Shown here: positions 9,110 to 18,242 of the stretch, in pieces
Position numbering within the stretch: the stretch's first letter is position 1
How the letters are laid out: the number at the start of each line of letters is the position of its first letter
Assembly: GCF_024807615.1 (NCBI RefSeq)
Contig: NZ_JANUCJ010000001.1
Location: forward strand, 186,001-250,000
DNA length: 64,000 bases
Origin: Tsukamurella ocularis
Lineage (GTDB): Bacteria; Actinomycetota; Actinomycetes; Mycobacteriales; Mycobacteriaceae
Reading direction: 5' to 3'
Translations under genes and position numbers: made by a program
Notes under the pieces: generated by a model
What the model was told of the DNA's origin: nothing
The model's database searches: none
Seen by the model: the letters and a program-made list of their open reading frames with translations, nothing else

Positions 9110-10873
9110 TTGACGCCGGCCCTGCTCGACACTCCCGCCTCGAAGCCGCACAGCGACTCGTACAAGTGGATCGCCCTGTCCAACACGACCCTCGGGATGC
9201 TGATCGCGACGATCAACAGCTCGATCGTGCTGATCGCGCTGCCCGACATCTTCAAGGGCATCCATCTCAACCCGTTGGAGCCGGGCAACACCAGCTACCT
9301 GCTGTGGATGATGATGGGCTTCCTGGTCGTGACCGCAGTACTCGTGGTCGCCTTCGGCCGGCTCGGCGACATGTTCGGGCGAGCCCGCATGTACAACATG
9401 GGCTTCCTGATCTTCTCGGTCTCGTCGATCTTCCTGGCAACGACCTGGTTCGACGGGCACGCCGCGGCCCTGTGGCTCATCGGCTGGCGCGTGGTGCAGG
9501 GCATCGGCGGCGCCTTCCTCATGGCGAACAGCTCCGCGATCCTCACCGACGCCTTCCCACCCGATCAGCGGGGGCTCGCGCTCGGCATCAACAGCGTCGC
9601 GGCGATCGCCGGGTCGTTCTTGGGCCTGATCATCGGAGGCCTTCTCGCGCCGATCAACTGGCACCTGATCTTCCTGGTCTCCGTGCCCTTCGGGGTGATC
9701 GGCACTGTCTGGGCGTACCTGAAACTCGAGGACCGCGGCGCCCGCGTGCCGGCGACGATGGACTGGTGGGGCAACCTGACCTTCGCCGTCGGCCTCATCG
9801 CCGTCCTGGTGGGCATCACCTACGGCATCCAGCCCTACGACGGCCACGCGATGGGGTGGTCGTCGCCGTTCGTGCTCGCCTGCCTGCTGGGCGGCGCGGC
9901 GGTACTCGCGGTCTTCTGCGTCATCGAGCTCCGGGTCGACTCCCCGCTGTTCGATCTGCACCTGTTCCGGAACCGGGCGTTCGTGTGGGGTAACGCGGCG
10001 AACCTCTGCGGCTCGCTGGGCCGCGGCGGACTGCAGTTCATGCTCATCATCTGGCTGCAGGGGATCTGGTTGCCGCAGCACGGTTACGACTACACGCAGA
10101 CCCCGTTATGGGCGGGCATCTACATGGTGCCGATGACCGTCGGCTTCCTCCTCTCCGCCCCGATCTCGGGCGCCCTCTCGGATCGGATCGGCGGCCGCGC
10201 ATTGAGTTCCGTCGGCCTCGTCATCACCGCGCTCACCTTCCTCGCTCTCATCGCTTTACCGGTCGACTTCGCGTACTGGGCCTTCGCCGTCATCCTGTTC
10301 GTCAACGGCGTCGGCATGGGGATGTTCGGCTCGCCCAACCGCGCAGTGGTAATGAACTCACTGCCTGCGACGTCCCGCGGGTCGGGCTCGGGCATGATGA
10401 CCACCTTCCAGAACTCGGCCATGGTGCTCTCGATCGGTCTGTTCTTCTCGCTGATGATCGCGGGCCTGTCGGGCTCGCTGCCCGGCGCGATGTCGACGGG
10501 GCTCCAGGCCAACGGCGTTCCCCCGCAGTACGCCTCGGAGATCGCCGCGCTCCCGCCGGTGGCGGTGCTGTTCGCGGCCTTCCTCGGCTACAACCCGGTG
10601 CAGGAGCTGCTCGGCCCGCACCTGGCGCAGCTACACCTCACGGCCGAGCAGACGCAGCACCTCACGGGCCTGCAGTTCTTCCCGCACCTCATCGCCGAGC
10701 CCTTCCGATCGGGCCTGGAGCTCGCATTCTCCTTCGCCGCGGTCGTCTGCCTCCTCGGCGCGGGCGCCTCGCTGCTGACGGGCGGCAAGGAGGCCGACGG
10801 TACGCCCGTCGACGACGACCCCGAGACCCTCGAGTCCGAGGCCGACGAGGTGGAGACGATCGCCCGGTACTGA
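9110..10873 (+). CDS. MFS drug exporter, DHA2 (EmrB/QacA) type
   Basis: Proton-driven multidrug exporter with about 14 predicted helices in 587 residues. The first helices hold LGMLIATINSSIVLIALP (motif D1 region) and GRLGDMFGRARMY (motif A), and WRVVQGIGGAFLM (motif B) follows; the antiporter motif C appears at residues ~168-183 (SVAAIAGSFLGLIIGG). The C-terminus is an acidic tail. Translation begins at TTG 9110, 7 nt after an AAGGA ribosome site at 9098-9102. Just upstream, an AAGATCTT palindrome (9082-9089) overlies promoter-like hexamers and may be an operator, though no regulator gene is adjacent. Confidence 0.88.
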   Translation: MTPALLDTPASKPHSDSYKWIALSNTTLGMLIATINSSIVLIALPDIFKGIHLNPLEPGNTSYLLWMMMGFLVVTAVLVVAFGRLGDMFGRARMYNMGFLIFSVSSIFLATTWFDGHAAALWLIGWRVVQGIGGAFLMANSSAILTDAFPPDQRGLALGINSVAAIAGSFLGLIIGGLLAPINWHLIFLVSVPFGVIGTVWAYLKLEDRGARVPATMDWWGNLTFAVGLIAVLVGITYGIQPYDGHAMGWSSPFVLACLLGGAAVLAVFCVIELRVDSPLFDLHLFRNRAFVWGNAANLCGSLGRGGLQFMLIIWLQGIWLPQHGYDYTQTPLWAGIYMVPMTVGFLLSAPISGALSDRIGGRALSSVGLVITALTFLALIALPVDFAYWAFAVILFVNGVGMGMFGSPNRAVVMNSLPATSRGSGSGMMTTFQNSAMVLSIGLFFSLMIAGLSGSLPGAMSTGLQANGVPPQYASEIAALPPVAVLFAAFLGYNPVQELLGPHLAQLHLTAEQTQHLTGLQFFPHLIAEPFRSGLELAFSFAAVVCLLGAGASLLTGGKEADGTPVDDDPETLESEADEVETIARY

Positions 10874-10899
10874 CCCGATCCGGAAGCCGGCCGGCCCCG

Positions 10900-13239
10900 C
10901 TAGGCCGATTTGGCCAGACGCACCGCGACGTTCTTCATGAGCGGCTGGTCGGACTGGGTGCTGTAGTCGGCGATCCCGATGAGCGCGTTCATCTCCGGCA
11001 TGTAGCCGGCCGCGGCGCCCCGGGGGAGGTCGTACTTCAGTGCCCGGAACCGGCGCAGCGTGCGCTCGGAGCCGTCGCGCGAGGTGGACGTGATGTCTAC
11101 GAAGTCGCCCTCGGCGAGGCCGCGGGCGGCCATGTCGGCCTCGTTGAGGAAGATCAGCTCGCGCAGGTTCTTGATACCGCGGTACCGGTCGTTGGCCGAG
11201 TAGATCGTGGTGTTCCACTGATCGTGCGAGCGCATGGTGCCGAGGATGAGCACGTCGTCGTCCGCGGGGATCACGTTCGGCATCGGGGCCAGCGAGAAGG
11301 TGGCCCGGCCGGACGGCGTGCGGAACTCCCGCTCGCGGGCGGGCTGCGGGATGCGGAACCCGCCGGGGTTCTTGAGCAGCTCGTTGAAGCCCTCGAAGCC
11401 GGGGAGCACCTTCGCCATCACATCGCGCATGCGGTCGTAGTCGTCGACGTAGGACTGCCACGGAGTCCGGCTGTCGGGCAGCGTCGCCTTCGCGATGCCG
11501 GCGATGATCGCCATCTCCGACTTCAGCTCCTTCGACGCGGGCCGGCGCTTGCCGCGGGAGATGTGCACCATGCTCATCGCGTCCTCGACGGTCACCCCTT
11601 GCAGGCCGGCGAGCTGCTCGTCCTTCTCCGTACGGCCGAGGCACGGCAGGATGACGGCCGCTCGGCCGTGCACGAGGTGGCTGCGGTTGAGCTTCGTGCT
11701 GACCTGCACTGTGAGGTCGGTCTTGCGGAGGCCGGCCGCGGTGTACGCGGTGTCGGGCGCGGCGAGCACGAAGTTGCCGCCCATGCCGACGAAGACCTTC
11801 ACCCGGCCGTCGTGCATGCCCTCGATCGAGTTCACCGTGTCGAGACCGCCGGCCCGTGGGGAGACGATGCCGCAGACCTCGTCGAGCTTGTCGATCCACG
11901 GCGGCGGGCGGTGGTCGATGCCGCACGTGCGGTTGCCCTGCACGTTGCTGTGGCCGCGCACCGGCGACGGCCCCGCGCCGGGCCGGCCGATGTTGCCGCG
12001 CAGCAACAGCAGATTGGCGATCTCGCGGACGGTGTCCACTCCGTGCTCGTGCTGGGTGATGCCCAGGCACCACGCGATGATCGTCTTGTCCGAGTCCAGG
12101 TACACCTGTCCGGCGCGGCGGATCTCCGCCTCCGGCAGGCCCGCCTGCGCGGTGATCTCGTCCCAGCTCGTGGCCGCCACGAGGTCGCGGTAGGCCTCGA
12201 ACTCGGCGGTGTAGTCGCGCAGGAATGCGGCGTCGAGCACCGTCGGATCCGAGTCCGCGGCCTCGAAGACGACCTTGGCCATGCCCCGCATCAACGCGAG
12301 GTCGCCGCCCGGCCGCACCTGGATGTTCATGTCCGACACCGACGTCGCCTTGAAGAGCGCCATGTCGACCATCTCGTGCGGCACGATCGTCTTCGTCGCG
12401 CCGGCCTCGACCAGCGGATTGATGTGCACGACCTGCGCGCCGCGCCGCGTGGCGTCGGCCAGGGCGGTCAGCATCCGCGGCGCGTTGGATGCCGCGTTGA
12501 CGCCCATGATGAACAGGGCGTCCGCCTCCTCCCAGTCCTGCAGGTCGCAGGTGCCCTTGCCCGTGCCGATGGACGCCGTCAGCGCGCGGCCCGACGCCTC
12601 GTGGCACATGTTGGAGCAGTCGGGGAGGTTGTTCGTTCCGTACTCGCGGGCCAGCAGCTGGTAGAGGAAGGTGGCCTCGTTGCTGAGCCGGCCGGAGGTG
12701 TAGAACGCGGCCTCGTTGGGGCTCGAGAGCCCGCGCAGGGCGTCCCCGATCAGGGCGAACGCCGCGTCCCAGCCGATCGGGACGTACTTGTCGGAGGCCT
12801 CGTCGTAGACCATCGGCTCGGTGAGCCGGCCCTGGTCCTCGAGGTCGAAGTCGGTCCAGTCCGCCAGCTCGGTGACGGTGTGCTCGGCGAAGAAGTCGCG
12901 CTTGACCCGCTTCGGCGTCATCTCCCACGTCACGTGCTTGACCCCGTTCTCGCAGAAGTCCAGCGTGAGCTTCTTGTCGTCCGGCCACGCGCAGCCGGGG
13001 CAGTCGTAGCCGGTGGGGTGGTTCATCACGAACATCGAGTGCGTGCCGCGGATCAGCTCCCGCTGCTGGAACAGGATGGTGCCGACAGACTTGGCCGCGC
13101 CCCAGGACGCCGCCGCGTGGTGGTAGGGGGAACTGGACCAGGCACCGTCGGTGACCGGTCCGAAGCCGCCCTGCCGGGGGACGTCGGGCAGGAGGCCGGG
13201 GACGTGGGCCGGGGCCTGGGGCTGGTGATCGGTGGTCAT
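10900..13239 (-). CDS. FdhF/YdeP-type molybdopterin oxidoreductase (formate dehydrogenase-like alpha subunit)
   Basis: Molybdenum/bis-MGD oxidoreductase of 779 residues. CPGCAWPDD near residue 80 and the DCSNMCHEASG motif near residue 207, whose Cys lies at the Mo-ligand position of formate dehydrogenases, place it in the FdhF/YdeP family; the C-terminal dinucleotide-binding domain (TMRSHDQWNTTIY) is intact. It lacks the N-terminal four-cysteine 4Fe-4S binding pattern of typical FDH, as is common in this family. Its ATG overlaps the fdhD stop (ATGA), so the sulfurase-type maturation factor and its client are made together. Substrate may be formate or another compound. Confidence 0.85.
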   Translation of the reverse strand: MTTDHQPQAPAHVPGLLPDVPRQGGFGPVTDGAWSSSPYHHAAASWGAAKSVGTILFQQRELIRGTHSMFVMNHPTGYDCPGCAWPDDKKLTLDFCENGVKHVTWEMTPKRVKRDFFAEHTVTELADWTDFDLEDQGRLTEPMVYDEASDKYVPIGWDAAFALIGDALRGLSSPNEAAFYTSGRLSNEATFLYQLLAREYGTNNLPDCSNMCHEASGRALTASIGTGKGTCDLQDWEEADALFIMGVNAASNAPRMLTALADATRRGAQVVHINPLVEAGATKTIVPHEMVDMALFKATSVSDMNIQVRPGGDLALMRGMAKVVFEAADSDPTVLDAAFLRDYTAEFEAYRDLVAATSWDEITAQAGLPEAEIRRAGQVYLDSDKTIIAWCLGITQHEHGVDTVREIANLLLLRGNIGRPGAGPSPVRGHSNVQGNRTCGIDHRPPPWIDKLDEVCGIVSPRAGGLDTVNSIEGMHDGRVKVFVGMGGNFVLAAPDTAYTAAGLRKTDLTVQVSTKLNRSHLVHGRAAVILPCLGRTEKDEQLAGLQGVTVEDAMSMVHISRGKRRPASKELKSEMAIIAGIAKATLPDSRTPWQSYVDDYDRMRDVMAKVLPGFEGFNELLKNPGGFRIPQPAREREFRTPSGRATFSLAPMPNVIPADDDVLILGTMRSHDQWNTTIYSANDRYRGIKNLRELIFLNEADMAARGLAEGDFVDITSTSRDGSERTLRRFRALKYDLPRGAAAGYMPEMNALIGIADYSTQSDQPLMKNVAVRLAKSA

Positions 13240-14081
13240 GTCAGGACTTCCTGTCGCACTCGCTGGGGCTGGGAGTAGACGTTCATGTGGTCGCCGCGGA
13301 CGAAGCCGAGCAGGGTGATGCCGGCCTCGTCGGCGAGCTCGACCGCGAGGGACGACGGTGCCGAGACCGCGGAGAGCACAGGGATACCCGCCATCGCGGC
13401 TTTCTGGACCAGTTCGAAGCTAGCGCGCCCGGAGACCTGGAGGATCACACCGCGCAGTGGAAGGCGGCCCTGCAGCAGGGCCCAGCCGATCACCTTGTCG
13501 ACGGCGTTGTGGCGGCCCACGTCCTCGCGGAGCACCAGCAGCTCGCCGGTCTCGGCGTCGAACAGCCCGGCGGCGTGCAGGCCGCCGGTCTTGTCGAAGA
13601 CGGACTGTCCTGCGCGGAGCCGGTCCGGCAGCGCGGCGACCCGTTCCGCGCCGACGACCACCGGATCGACCCGTACGTCGAACCGCGAGACGGTACGCAC
13701 CGCATCGATGCTGGCCTTCCCGCACATCCCGCACGAGCTGGTGGTGTAGAAGTTGCGGGTCACGTCGGGGGCGGGCGGGCGCACGCCCTCCGCGAGGGCG
13801 ATGTCGAGCACGTTGTACTCGTTGATCTCCCCGCCGCTGCCGGGCCCGCCGCAGTGGATGGCGGAGCGGAACTCCTCCGCGGCGCCGATCACGCCCTCGG
13901 AGACGAGGAAGCCCGCGGCGAGCTCGACGTCGTGCCCGGGGGTACGCATGGTGACCGCGAGCGGCGCCCCCGCGACGCGGATCTCAAGGGGCTCTTCCAC
14001 GGCGAGGGTGTCGATGCGGCGCAGCGGATCCCCGCCCACGGTGACTTTGACCACCGCCCGACGCACCGTGATCCGACCCAT
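13236..14081 (-). CDS. fdhD: Formate dehydrogenase accessory sulfurtransferase FdhD
   Basis: Delivers sulfur to the Mo cofactor of formate dehydrogenase-type enzymes. The 281-residue protein has the essential cysteine loop SSCGMCGKASID near residue 120, LREDVGRHNAVDKVIG and the C-terminal FVRGDHMNVYSQ. ATG 14081 (MGRITVRRAVV) is chosen; the longer frame to 14123 adds an unrelated basic stretch. Direct 4-nt overlap with the following fdhF gene shows they are one operon. This order (fdhD then fdhF) is common in actinobacteria. Confidence 0.93.
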   Translation of the reverse strand: MGRITVRRAVVKVTVGGDPLRRIDTLAVEEPLEIRVAGAPLAVTMRTPGHDVELAAGFLVSEGVIGAAEEFRSAIHCGGPGSGGEINEYNVLDIALAEGVRPPAPDVTRNFYTTSSCGMCGKASIDAVRTVSRFDVRVDPVVVGAERVAALPDRLRAGQSVFDKTGGLHAAGLFDAETGELLVLREDVGRHNAVDKVIGWALLQGRLPLRGVILQVSGRASFELVQKAAMAGIPVLSAVSAPSSLAVELADEAGITLLGFVRGDHMNVYSQPQRVRQEVLT

Positions 14082-14146
14082 GCCTCCGACGCTACACCCG
14101 CGTCTTCCGCACGTTCGCGGCATCGGCGGGAGGCGGAGACGGCCAA

Positions 14147-14917
14147 TCAGCCGCGCGTCGCGCCACCTGCGTCGCCGCCGGCTCCGGCCCGACCGTCCGC
14201 CGCGACCTTGTGCGCCTGCAGCTCCTGATCAAGCGCAGCGTCGAGCGCCCGGTCCAGGGCGGCGTGCGCGTTCTCGGTGCCCGCGCGACGCATGGCGCCG
14301 AGCAGTCCGACGGCCCAGACGACGTCCTCGTCGGAGGACGGGAGCCAGCCGGGTCCGCGGCGCCGGTCCACCTCGTCGTGCGCCGCGGTCATGAGGATCT
14401 CGGCCGCCTCGTTCATCTTGGCGACGAAACGTAGCTGCACGTCGACCAGCACGGCGAGGTCCATCCCCTTGGCCACCAGGCGCGCGAGGTTGCCGATGAT
14501 GTGCCGGTCGGCCGCCTCGTACCGCCCGGGTTCCGCGGTCTCGGTCACGATGCCGGCGCCGATGAGGGCCGCGAGCGCCTCCTCGTCCAGCGGCCCGAGC
14601 CGTGTCTCGAGCTCCTCGCGCCCGAGCACGGGGCGCTTCGCGGAGGCCCAGGGCTCGTCGAGGATGTCGTTCAAGTCGAGCGCGTCACCGATCCTCGCGC
14701 TGGGGTTGGTGAGGAAGGTCGCGATGTGCCCGAGTGTGAAGCCCTTGCTGAGTAGCTTGTTGATCGCGAGCAGGTTCCGCACGTGCTTCTCGGTGTAGAT
14801 CGCGACCCGGCCCCGGCGCAGTGGCTGGGGCAGCAGCCCGCGCTCCTGGTAGCCCCGGATGTTGCGGGTCGTCGTCCCCGACACCCGGGCCAGGTCGTCG
14901 ATCCGGTACTCGGTCAT
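14147..14917 (-). CDS. MerR family transcriptional regulator
   Basis: DNA-binding regulator of 256 residues. The N-terminus YRIDDLARVSGTTTRNIRGY is a MerR winged helix-turn-helix, followed by YTEKHVRNLLAINKLLSKGF and a long C-terminal helical domain of ~150 residues without metal-binding cysteines, suggesting an organic ligand or protein partner. It is the last gene of the minus-strand oxidation cluster, 9 nt after the monooxygenase stop, so it is likely autoregulated. The 20-bp palindrome at 19248-19267 is the obvious candidate operator (inference). Confidence 0.85.
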   Translation of the reverse strand: MTEYRIDDLARVSGTTTRNIRGYQERGLLPQPLRRGRVAIYTEKHVRNLLAINKLLSKGFTLGHIATFLTNPSARIGDALDLNDILDEPWASAKRPVLGREELETRLGPLDEEALAALIGAGIVTETAEPGRYEAADRHIIGNLARLVAKGMDLAVLVDVQLRFVAKMNEAAEILMTAAHDEVDRRRGPGWLPSSDEDVVWAVGLLGAMRRAGTENAHAALDRALDAALDQELQAHKVAADGRAGAGGDAGGATRG

Positions 14918-14926
14918 AGCCGCATG

Positions 14927-16411
14927 CTATCCGGCGGCGACCGCCGCACCCTCCACCTCGTGCACCAGGATTCGGTAGTCCCGCAGGTCGACGGTCCGCA
15001 GCTGCCCCACGTACTGCGAGGCGAAGCCCGGATACATGGTGGCGTTGAAACCGTCGTCGGTGAGATACCAGCTGCTGCAGCCGGAGTTCCACGTGGTCGA
15101 GGTGAGCCGGCGCTGAATCTCGCGGTTGTACTGCTCCTGCACGTCGGCGCGCACGTCGAGCGCCTTCCAGCCGTTGCCGATCAGCTGGGCGATCGCATCC
15201 GTGATGTAGTCGATCTGCGCCTCCATGTAGACCAATGCCGAGCTGTGCCCAGGGCCGGAGTTGGGGCCGAAGGTGACGTACAGGTTCGGATATCCGGAGA
15301 CCGCGACGCTGCGGTAGGCGTACGCGCCGCCGCTCCACTCCTCCGCGAGCACGCGCCCGTCGAGACCGGTGACGGGGATCGGCGAACCGGTCTTGGAGAC
15401 GTCGAAGCCGGTGGCGAAGACGATGCAGTCGAAGCGGTGCTCCACCCCCTCGACGGTGCGGATGCCCTGCGGCGCGATGCGCGCGATGGGCCACGTGACC
15501 AGTGTGCAGTTGTCGCGCTGCAGCGCCGGGTAGTAATCGCTGGTCATGAGCAGGCGCTTGCAGCCCGCGGCGAAGTCCGGGGTGAGCTGGCGGCGCAGCC
15601 AGGGGTCGCGCACCTGCAGCCGAAGGTGCAGCTTGCTGACGGCCTCGACGACACGCGTGAGGGGGGTGTTCCAGACGACGCCCAGCGCGACCGACTCGTG
15701 CCCCCAGAACCACAGGGCACGCGCGAGCTGCTGCGCGCCGGGGATCCGCCGGTAGATCGACTTGGTGAATTCACCTGTCTCGGTGTTGACCCGGGGCAGC
15801 ACCCAGCCGGGCGTGCGCTGGAAGACCTTGACGGAGGCGGCCTGCTTCACCAGCTCGGGCACGATCTGGACGCCGCTGGCCCCGGTGCCGACGACGGCCA
15901 CCTTCTTGCCGGTGAAGTCGTAGTCGTGGTCCCAGCGGGCGCTGTGGATCTTGTGTCCCTCGTAGTCCTCGATGCCGCGGATGGCGGGGAAGGAGCAGTT
16001 CGCGAGAGGGCCGGAGGCCAGGATCACGGACCGGGCGCGCAGCGGCTCGCGGCCGTCGAGGGCGATGGTCCACTCCCCCGCGTCGGCGTCGTACTCGATT
16101 CCAGTCACCGTGTGCTCGAACCTGATGTGCGGTGCGACCCCCGAGGTCTCGACCATGCGGTCGATGTAGTCGAGGATCTCGGCGCTGCCGGAGTAGGTGT
16201 GCGACCAGTCCGGGTTGGGCGCGAAGCTGTAGGAGTACAGGCGCGACGGGATGTCGCAGGCGGCGCCCGGGTAGGTGTTGTCGCGCCAGGTGCCGCCGAC
16301 GCGGGTGTCGCGCTCGAGGACGACGAAGTCGTCGATCCCCTTGTCGCGGAGGCGGATGGCAGCACCGATGCCGGCGAAGCCGGCGCCGATGACGGCTACG
16401 GAGTGGGTCAT
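14927..16411 (-). CDS. Flavin-containing Baeyer-Villiger-type monooxygenase (MymA/EthA-like)
   Basis: FAD/NADPH monooxygenase of 494 residues that would insert oxygen into ketones or oxidise heteroatoms. It carries the FAD fingerprint VIGAGFAGIGAA at the N-terminus, the BVMO signature YEGHKIHSARW (FxGxxxHxxxW type) near residue 160, the NADPH fingerprint VGTGASG near 190, and ATGFD late. ATG 16411 starts exactly at the Rossmann strand. It lies 14 nt after the ferritin-like gene in a five-gene operon. The neighbourhood resembles the M. tuberculosis mymA operon (monooxygenase, LipR-like esterase, SDR), but with a diiron protein added. Confidence 0.88.
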   Translation of the reverse strand: MTHSVAVIGAGFAGIGAAIRLRDKGIDDFVVLERDTRVGGTWRDNTYPGAACDIPSRLYSYSFAPNPDWSHTYSGSAEILDYIDRMVETSGVAPHIRFEHTVTGIEYDADAGEWTIALDGREPLRARSVILASGPLANCSFPAIRGIEDYEGHKIHSARWDHDYDFTGKKVAVVGTGASGVQIVPELVKQAASVKVFQRTPGWVLPRVNTETGEFTKSIYRRIPGAQQLARALWFWGHESVALGVVWNTPLTRVVEAVSKLHLRLQVRDPWLRRQLTPDFAAGCKRLLMTSDYYPALQRDNCTLVTWPIARIAPQGIRTVEGVEHRFDCIVFATGFDVSKTGSPIPVTGLDGRVLAEEWSGGAYAYRSVAVSGYPNLYVTFGPNSGPGHSSALVYMEAQIDYITDAIAQLIGNGWKALDVRADVQEQYNREIQRRLTSTTWNSGCSSWYLTDDGFNATMYPGFASQYVGQLRTVDLRDYRILVHEVEGAAVAAG

Positions 16412-16425
16412 GGTTGTGATCCTCG

Positions 16426-17349
16426 TCAGGCGGTGGGCTCGTAGGTCAGTTCCTGCGACCAGGTGGGCGTGCGGTGCACCAGCGGGAAGGGGATGAGAGA
16501 GGTCGCCTTCACCAGGGTGTCCGCGGGCACGTGGTACAGCCGGTTCGTGCGGTTGATGACCCAGCCGCCGTGCCACGCGACCACCCGGAACATGGGGAGC
16601 CGCTTGATGTACTCGCTGCGGTCGCCGGCGGCGCGGTAGCGCTTCATGGCGCCGTACAGCCGCTCCTCGTCGACGCCCATCTCGACGATGTTGTCGCGCA
16701 TCTTGTTCAGCAGCGGGACGTAGCTGAGGAAGCCGATGAGCAGCGAGGGCTTGACCCACCCCCCGACGAAGTCGATGGTGCGCTTACGCAGATCGGCGTG
16801 TCCGAGCAGGTCCATGACCTCGAAGTCGACCGCCAGGTGACGGGACTCGTCGGCGTTGATCCGCTTGAACACCTCCTGCGCTACCGGGTCCTTCACCTCG
16901 TCGGTGATGAACTTGATCAGGGCGCCGTCGAGCGCGACCTCGAGCATGGGGATGACCGTGCCGAGGAAGGAGAGCGACATGCCGTCGGAGTGCTGGTCGA
17001 GCCAGTTGATCACGAGTTGCACGTTGATGTTCGGCGACGGGATCTCGTCGTCGTCGAGCATGCCCCACCGGCGCATGAGCGCGAGCTCGGCGTTGGCGTG
17101 CTTCTGCTCCTCCGCGTGGAAGTGCTCGTAGATGCTCTTGAGCGTGGGGGTCGGCGCCTTGCGTGCCATGGCGGCGAAGCCGCGGGCGCCCACGTTCTCG
17201 ATCCACATCAGGTCGGAGAGGAAGGGCTTGAGCTTGGCGTGCAGCTCCGGGTCGATGAGCTCAGCACCGGGTGCGTCCCAGTCGATGTCGACGAGGGCCC
17301 ACTGCCGGTCCTTGATCATCTGGAGCATGTTGTCGAGGTCCATGGCCAT
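16426..17349 (-). CDS. Ferritin-like diiron protein, possible oxygenase
   Basis: A 307-residue protein whose first two thirds read as a four-helix diiron bundle: Glu51 (helix 1), Glu81-x-x-His84 in EEQKHANAE (helix 2), Glu137 in PMLEVALDG (helix 3), and Glu168-x-x-His171 in DESRHLAVDF (helix 4). This is the full carboxylate-bridged diiron ligand set. The C-terminal third has hydrophobic stretches and ends LTYEPTA. ATG 17349 is chosen because an AAGGA site lies 8 nt upstream; a second ATG at 17343 is possible. I do not recognise a characterised homologue. Context (monooxygenase, SDR, esterase, 2Fe-2S reductase) suggests a hydroxylase or desaturase supplied by the divergent reductase. Confidence 0.7.
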   Translation of the reverse strand: MAMDLDNMLQMIKDRQWALVDIDWDAPGAELIDPELHAKLKPFLSDLMWIENVGARGFAAMARKAPTPTLKSIYEHFHAEEQKHANAELALMRRWGMLDDDEIPSPNINVQLVINWLDQHSDGMSLSFLGTVIPMLEVALDGALIKFITDEVKDPVAQEVFKRINADESRHLAVDFEVMDLLGHADLRKRTIDFVGGWVKPSLLIGFLSYVPLLNKMRDNIVEMGVDEERLYGAMKRYRAAGDRSEYIKRLPMFRVVAWHGGWVINRTNRLYHVPADTLVKATSLIPFPLVHRTPTWSQELTYEPTA

Positions 17350-17387
17350 GAGAGCGGTCCTTTCGGGGTAGCGGAGGGGGTGTCCGG

Positions 17388-18242
17388 TCAGGAGGCGGGG
17401 AGCAGCCGGGTGAGCAGGCCGAGCCCGCGGACGTACGGAGTCGGGAAGTGGCGCTTGAGGTGCCAGATGACGTTCGCGTCGAGCTGAGGCACCACGTAGA
17501 GGCGACCGAGGTCGAGCGCATCGAGGGTCTGCGCAGCGACGCCGTCGGGCGAGATGCCCGTGAGCTTCATGAGGGTGCCGGCGAGGTTCTTGCTGCCCTC
17601 GGTGATCCGGCCGTCGCGCGCGACATTGGTCTTGACGAAGGTGGGGCACAGCACCGTCACATTCACGCCGGTGCCGGCCAGCTCGGCAGCGAGGGTCTCC
17701 GATAGGGACATGACGCCGGCCTTCGAGACGTTGTACGGCCCCATCGACGGCGCGGCCGCGAAGCCGGCGGCCGAGGCGACGTTGATGATGCCACCGCGGC
17801 CCGCCTCGCGAAGCATGGGCGCGAACAGCTCGCAGCCGTGCACCACACCCCACAGGTTGATGCCGAGAGCCCAGTTCCAGTCGTCGAGCCCGATGTCGCC
17901 GACGGGGCGGCCACCGATGCCGACGCCCGCGTTGTTGATCACCAGGGTGGGCGGACCGTCGAAGACGGTGCGCGCGAACGCCGCGAGGGATTCGACGGCG
18001 GCCCGGTCGGCCACGTCGACGACGACGGCGTGCGCCCTCCCACCGCGGGCCTCGATGAGCCCCACGGTCTCCTTCGCGCGCCCCTCGTCGATGTCGGCGC
18101 AGACGACCTCGCCGCCGCGGCTGGCGAGTTCGAGCGCGAAGGCGCGGCCGATGCCGCTGCCGGCGCCGGTGACGACGGCCTTCGCGTCGCCGGTGATCGG
18201 ATCGCGGACGAGGTGGTGCAGGAGTCGGTCGATACCGAACAT
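17388..18242 (-). CDS. Short-chain dehydrogenase/reductase
   Basis: NAD(P)-dependent alcohol/ketone oxidoreductase of 284 residues. It has the classical SDR cofactor motif TGAGSGIG (near residue 26), NNAG, catalytic Ser in NVASAAGF, and YNVSK with the Tyr-x-x-x-Lys pair. The C-terminal ~50 residues (HLKRHFPTPYVRGLGLLTRL) resemble membrane-associated SDRs of mycolic-acid bacteria. The ATG overlaps the esterase stop by one base (TGATG, 18244-18240). Within the operon it probably interconverts the alcohol and ketone forms of the monooxygenase substrate. Confidence 0.87.
   Translation of the reverse strand: MFGIDRLLHHLVRDPITGDAKAVVTGAGSGIGRAFALELASRGGEVVCADIDEGRAKETVGLIEARGGRAHAVVVDVADRAAVESLAAFARTVFDGPPTLVINNAGVGIGGRPVGDIGLDDWNWALGINLWGVVHGCELFAPMLREAGRGGIINVASAAGFAAAPSMGPYNVSKAGVMSLSETLAAELAGTGVNVTVLCPTFVKTNVARDGRITEGSKNLAGTLMKLTGISPDGVAAQTLDALDLGRLYVVPQLDANVIWHLKRHFPTPYVRGLGLLTRLLPAS

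Noticed and set aside
10108-13278. A 1056-codon plus-strand open frame across the MFS end and fdhF
   Set aside because: Antisense shadow caused by high GC at third positions; translation is Arg/Gly/Val-rich without motifs, while the minus-strand fdhF is a full-length family member.
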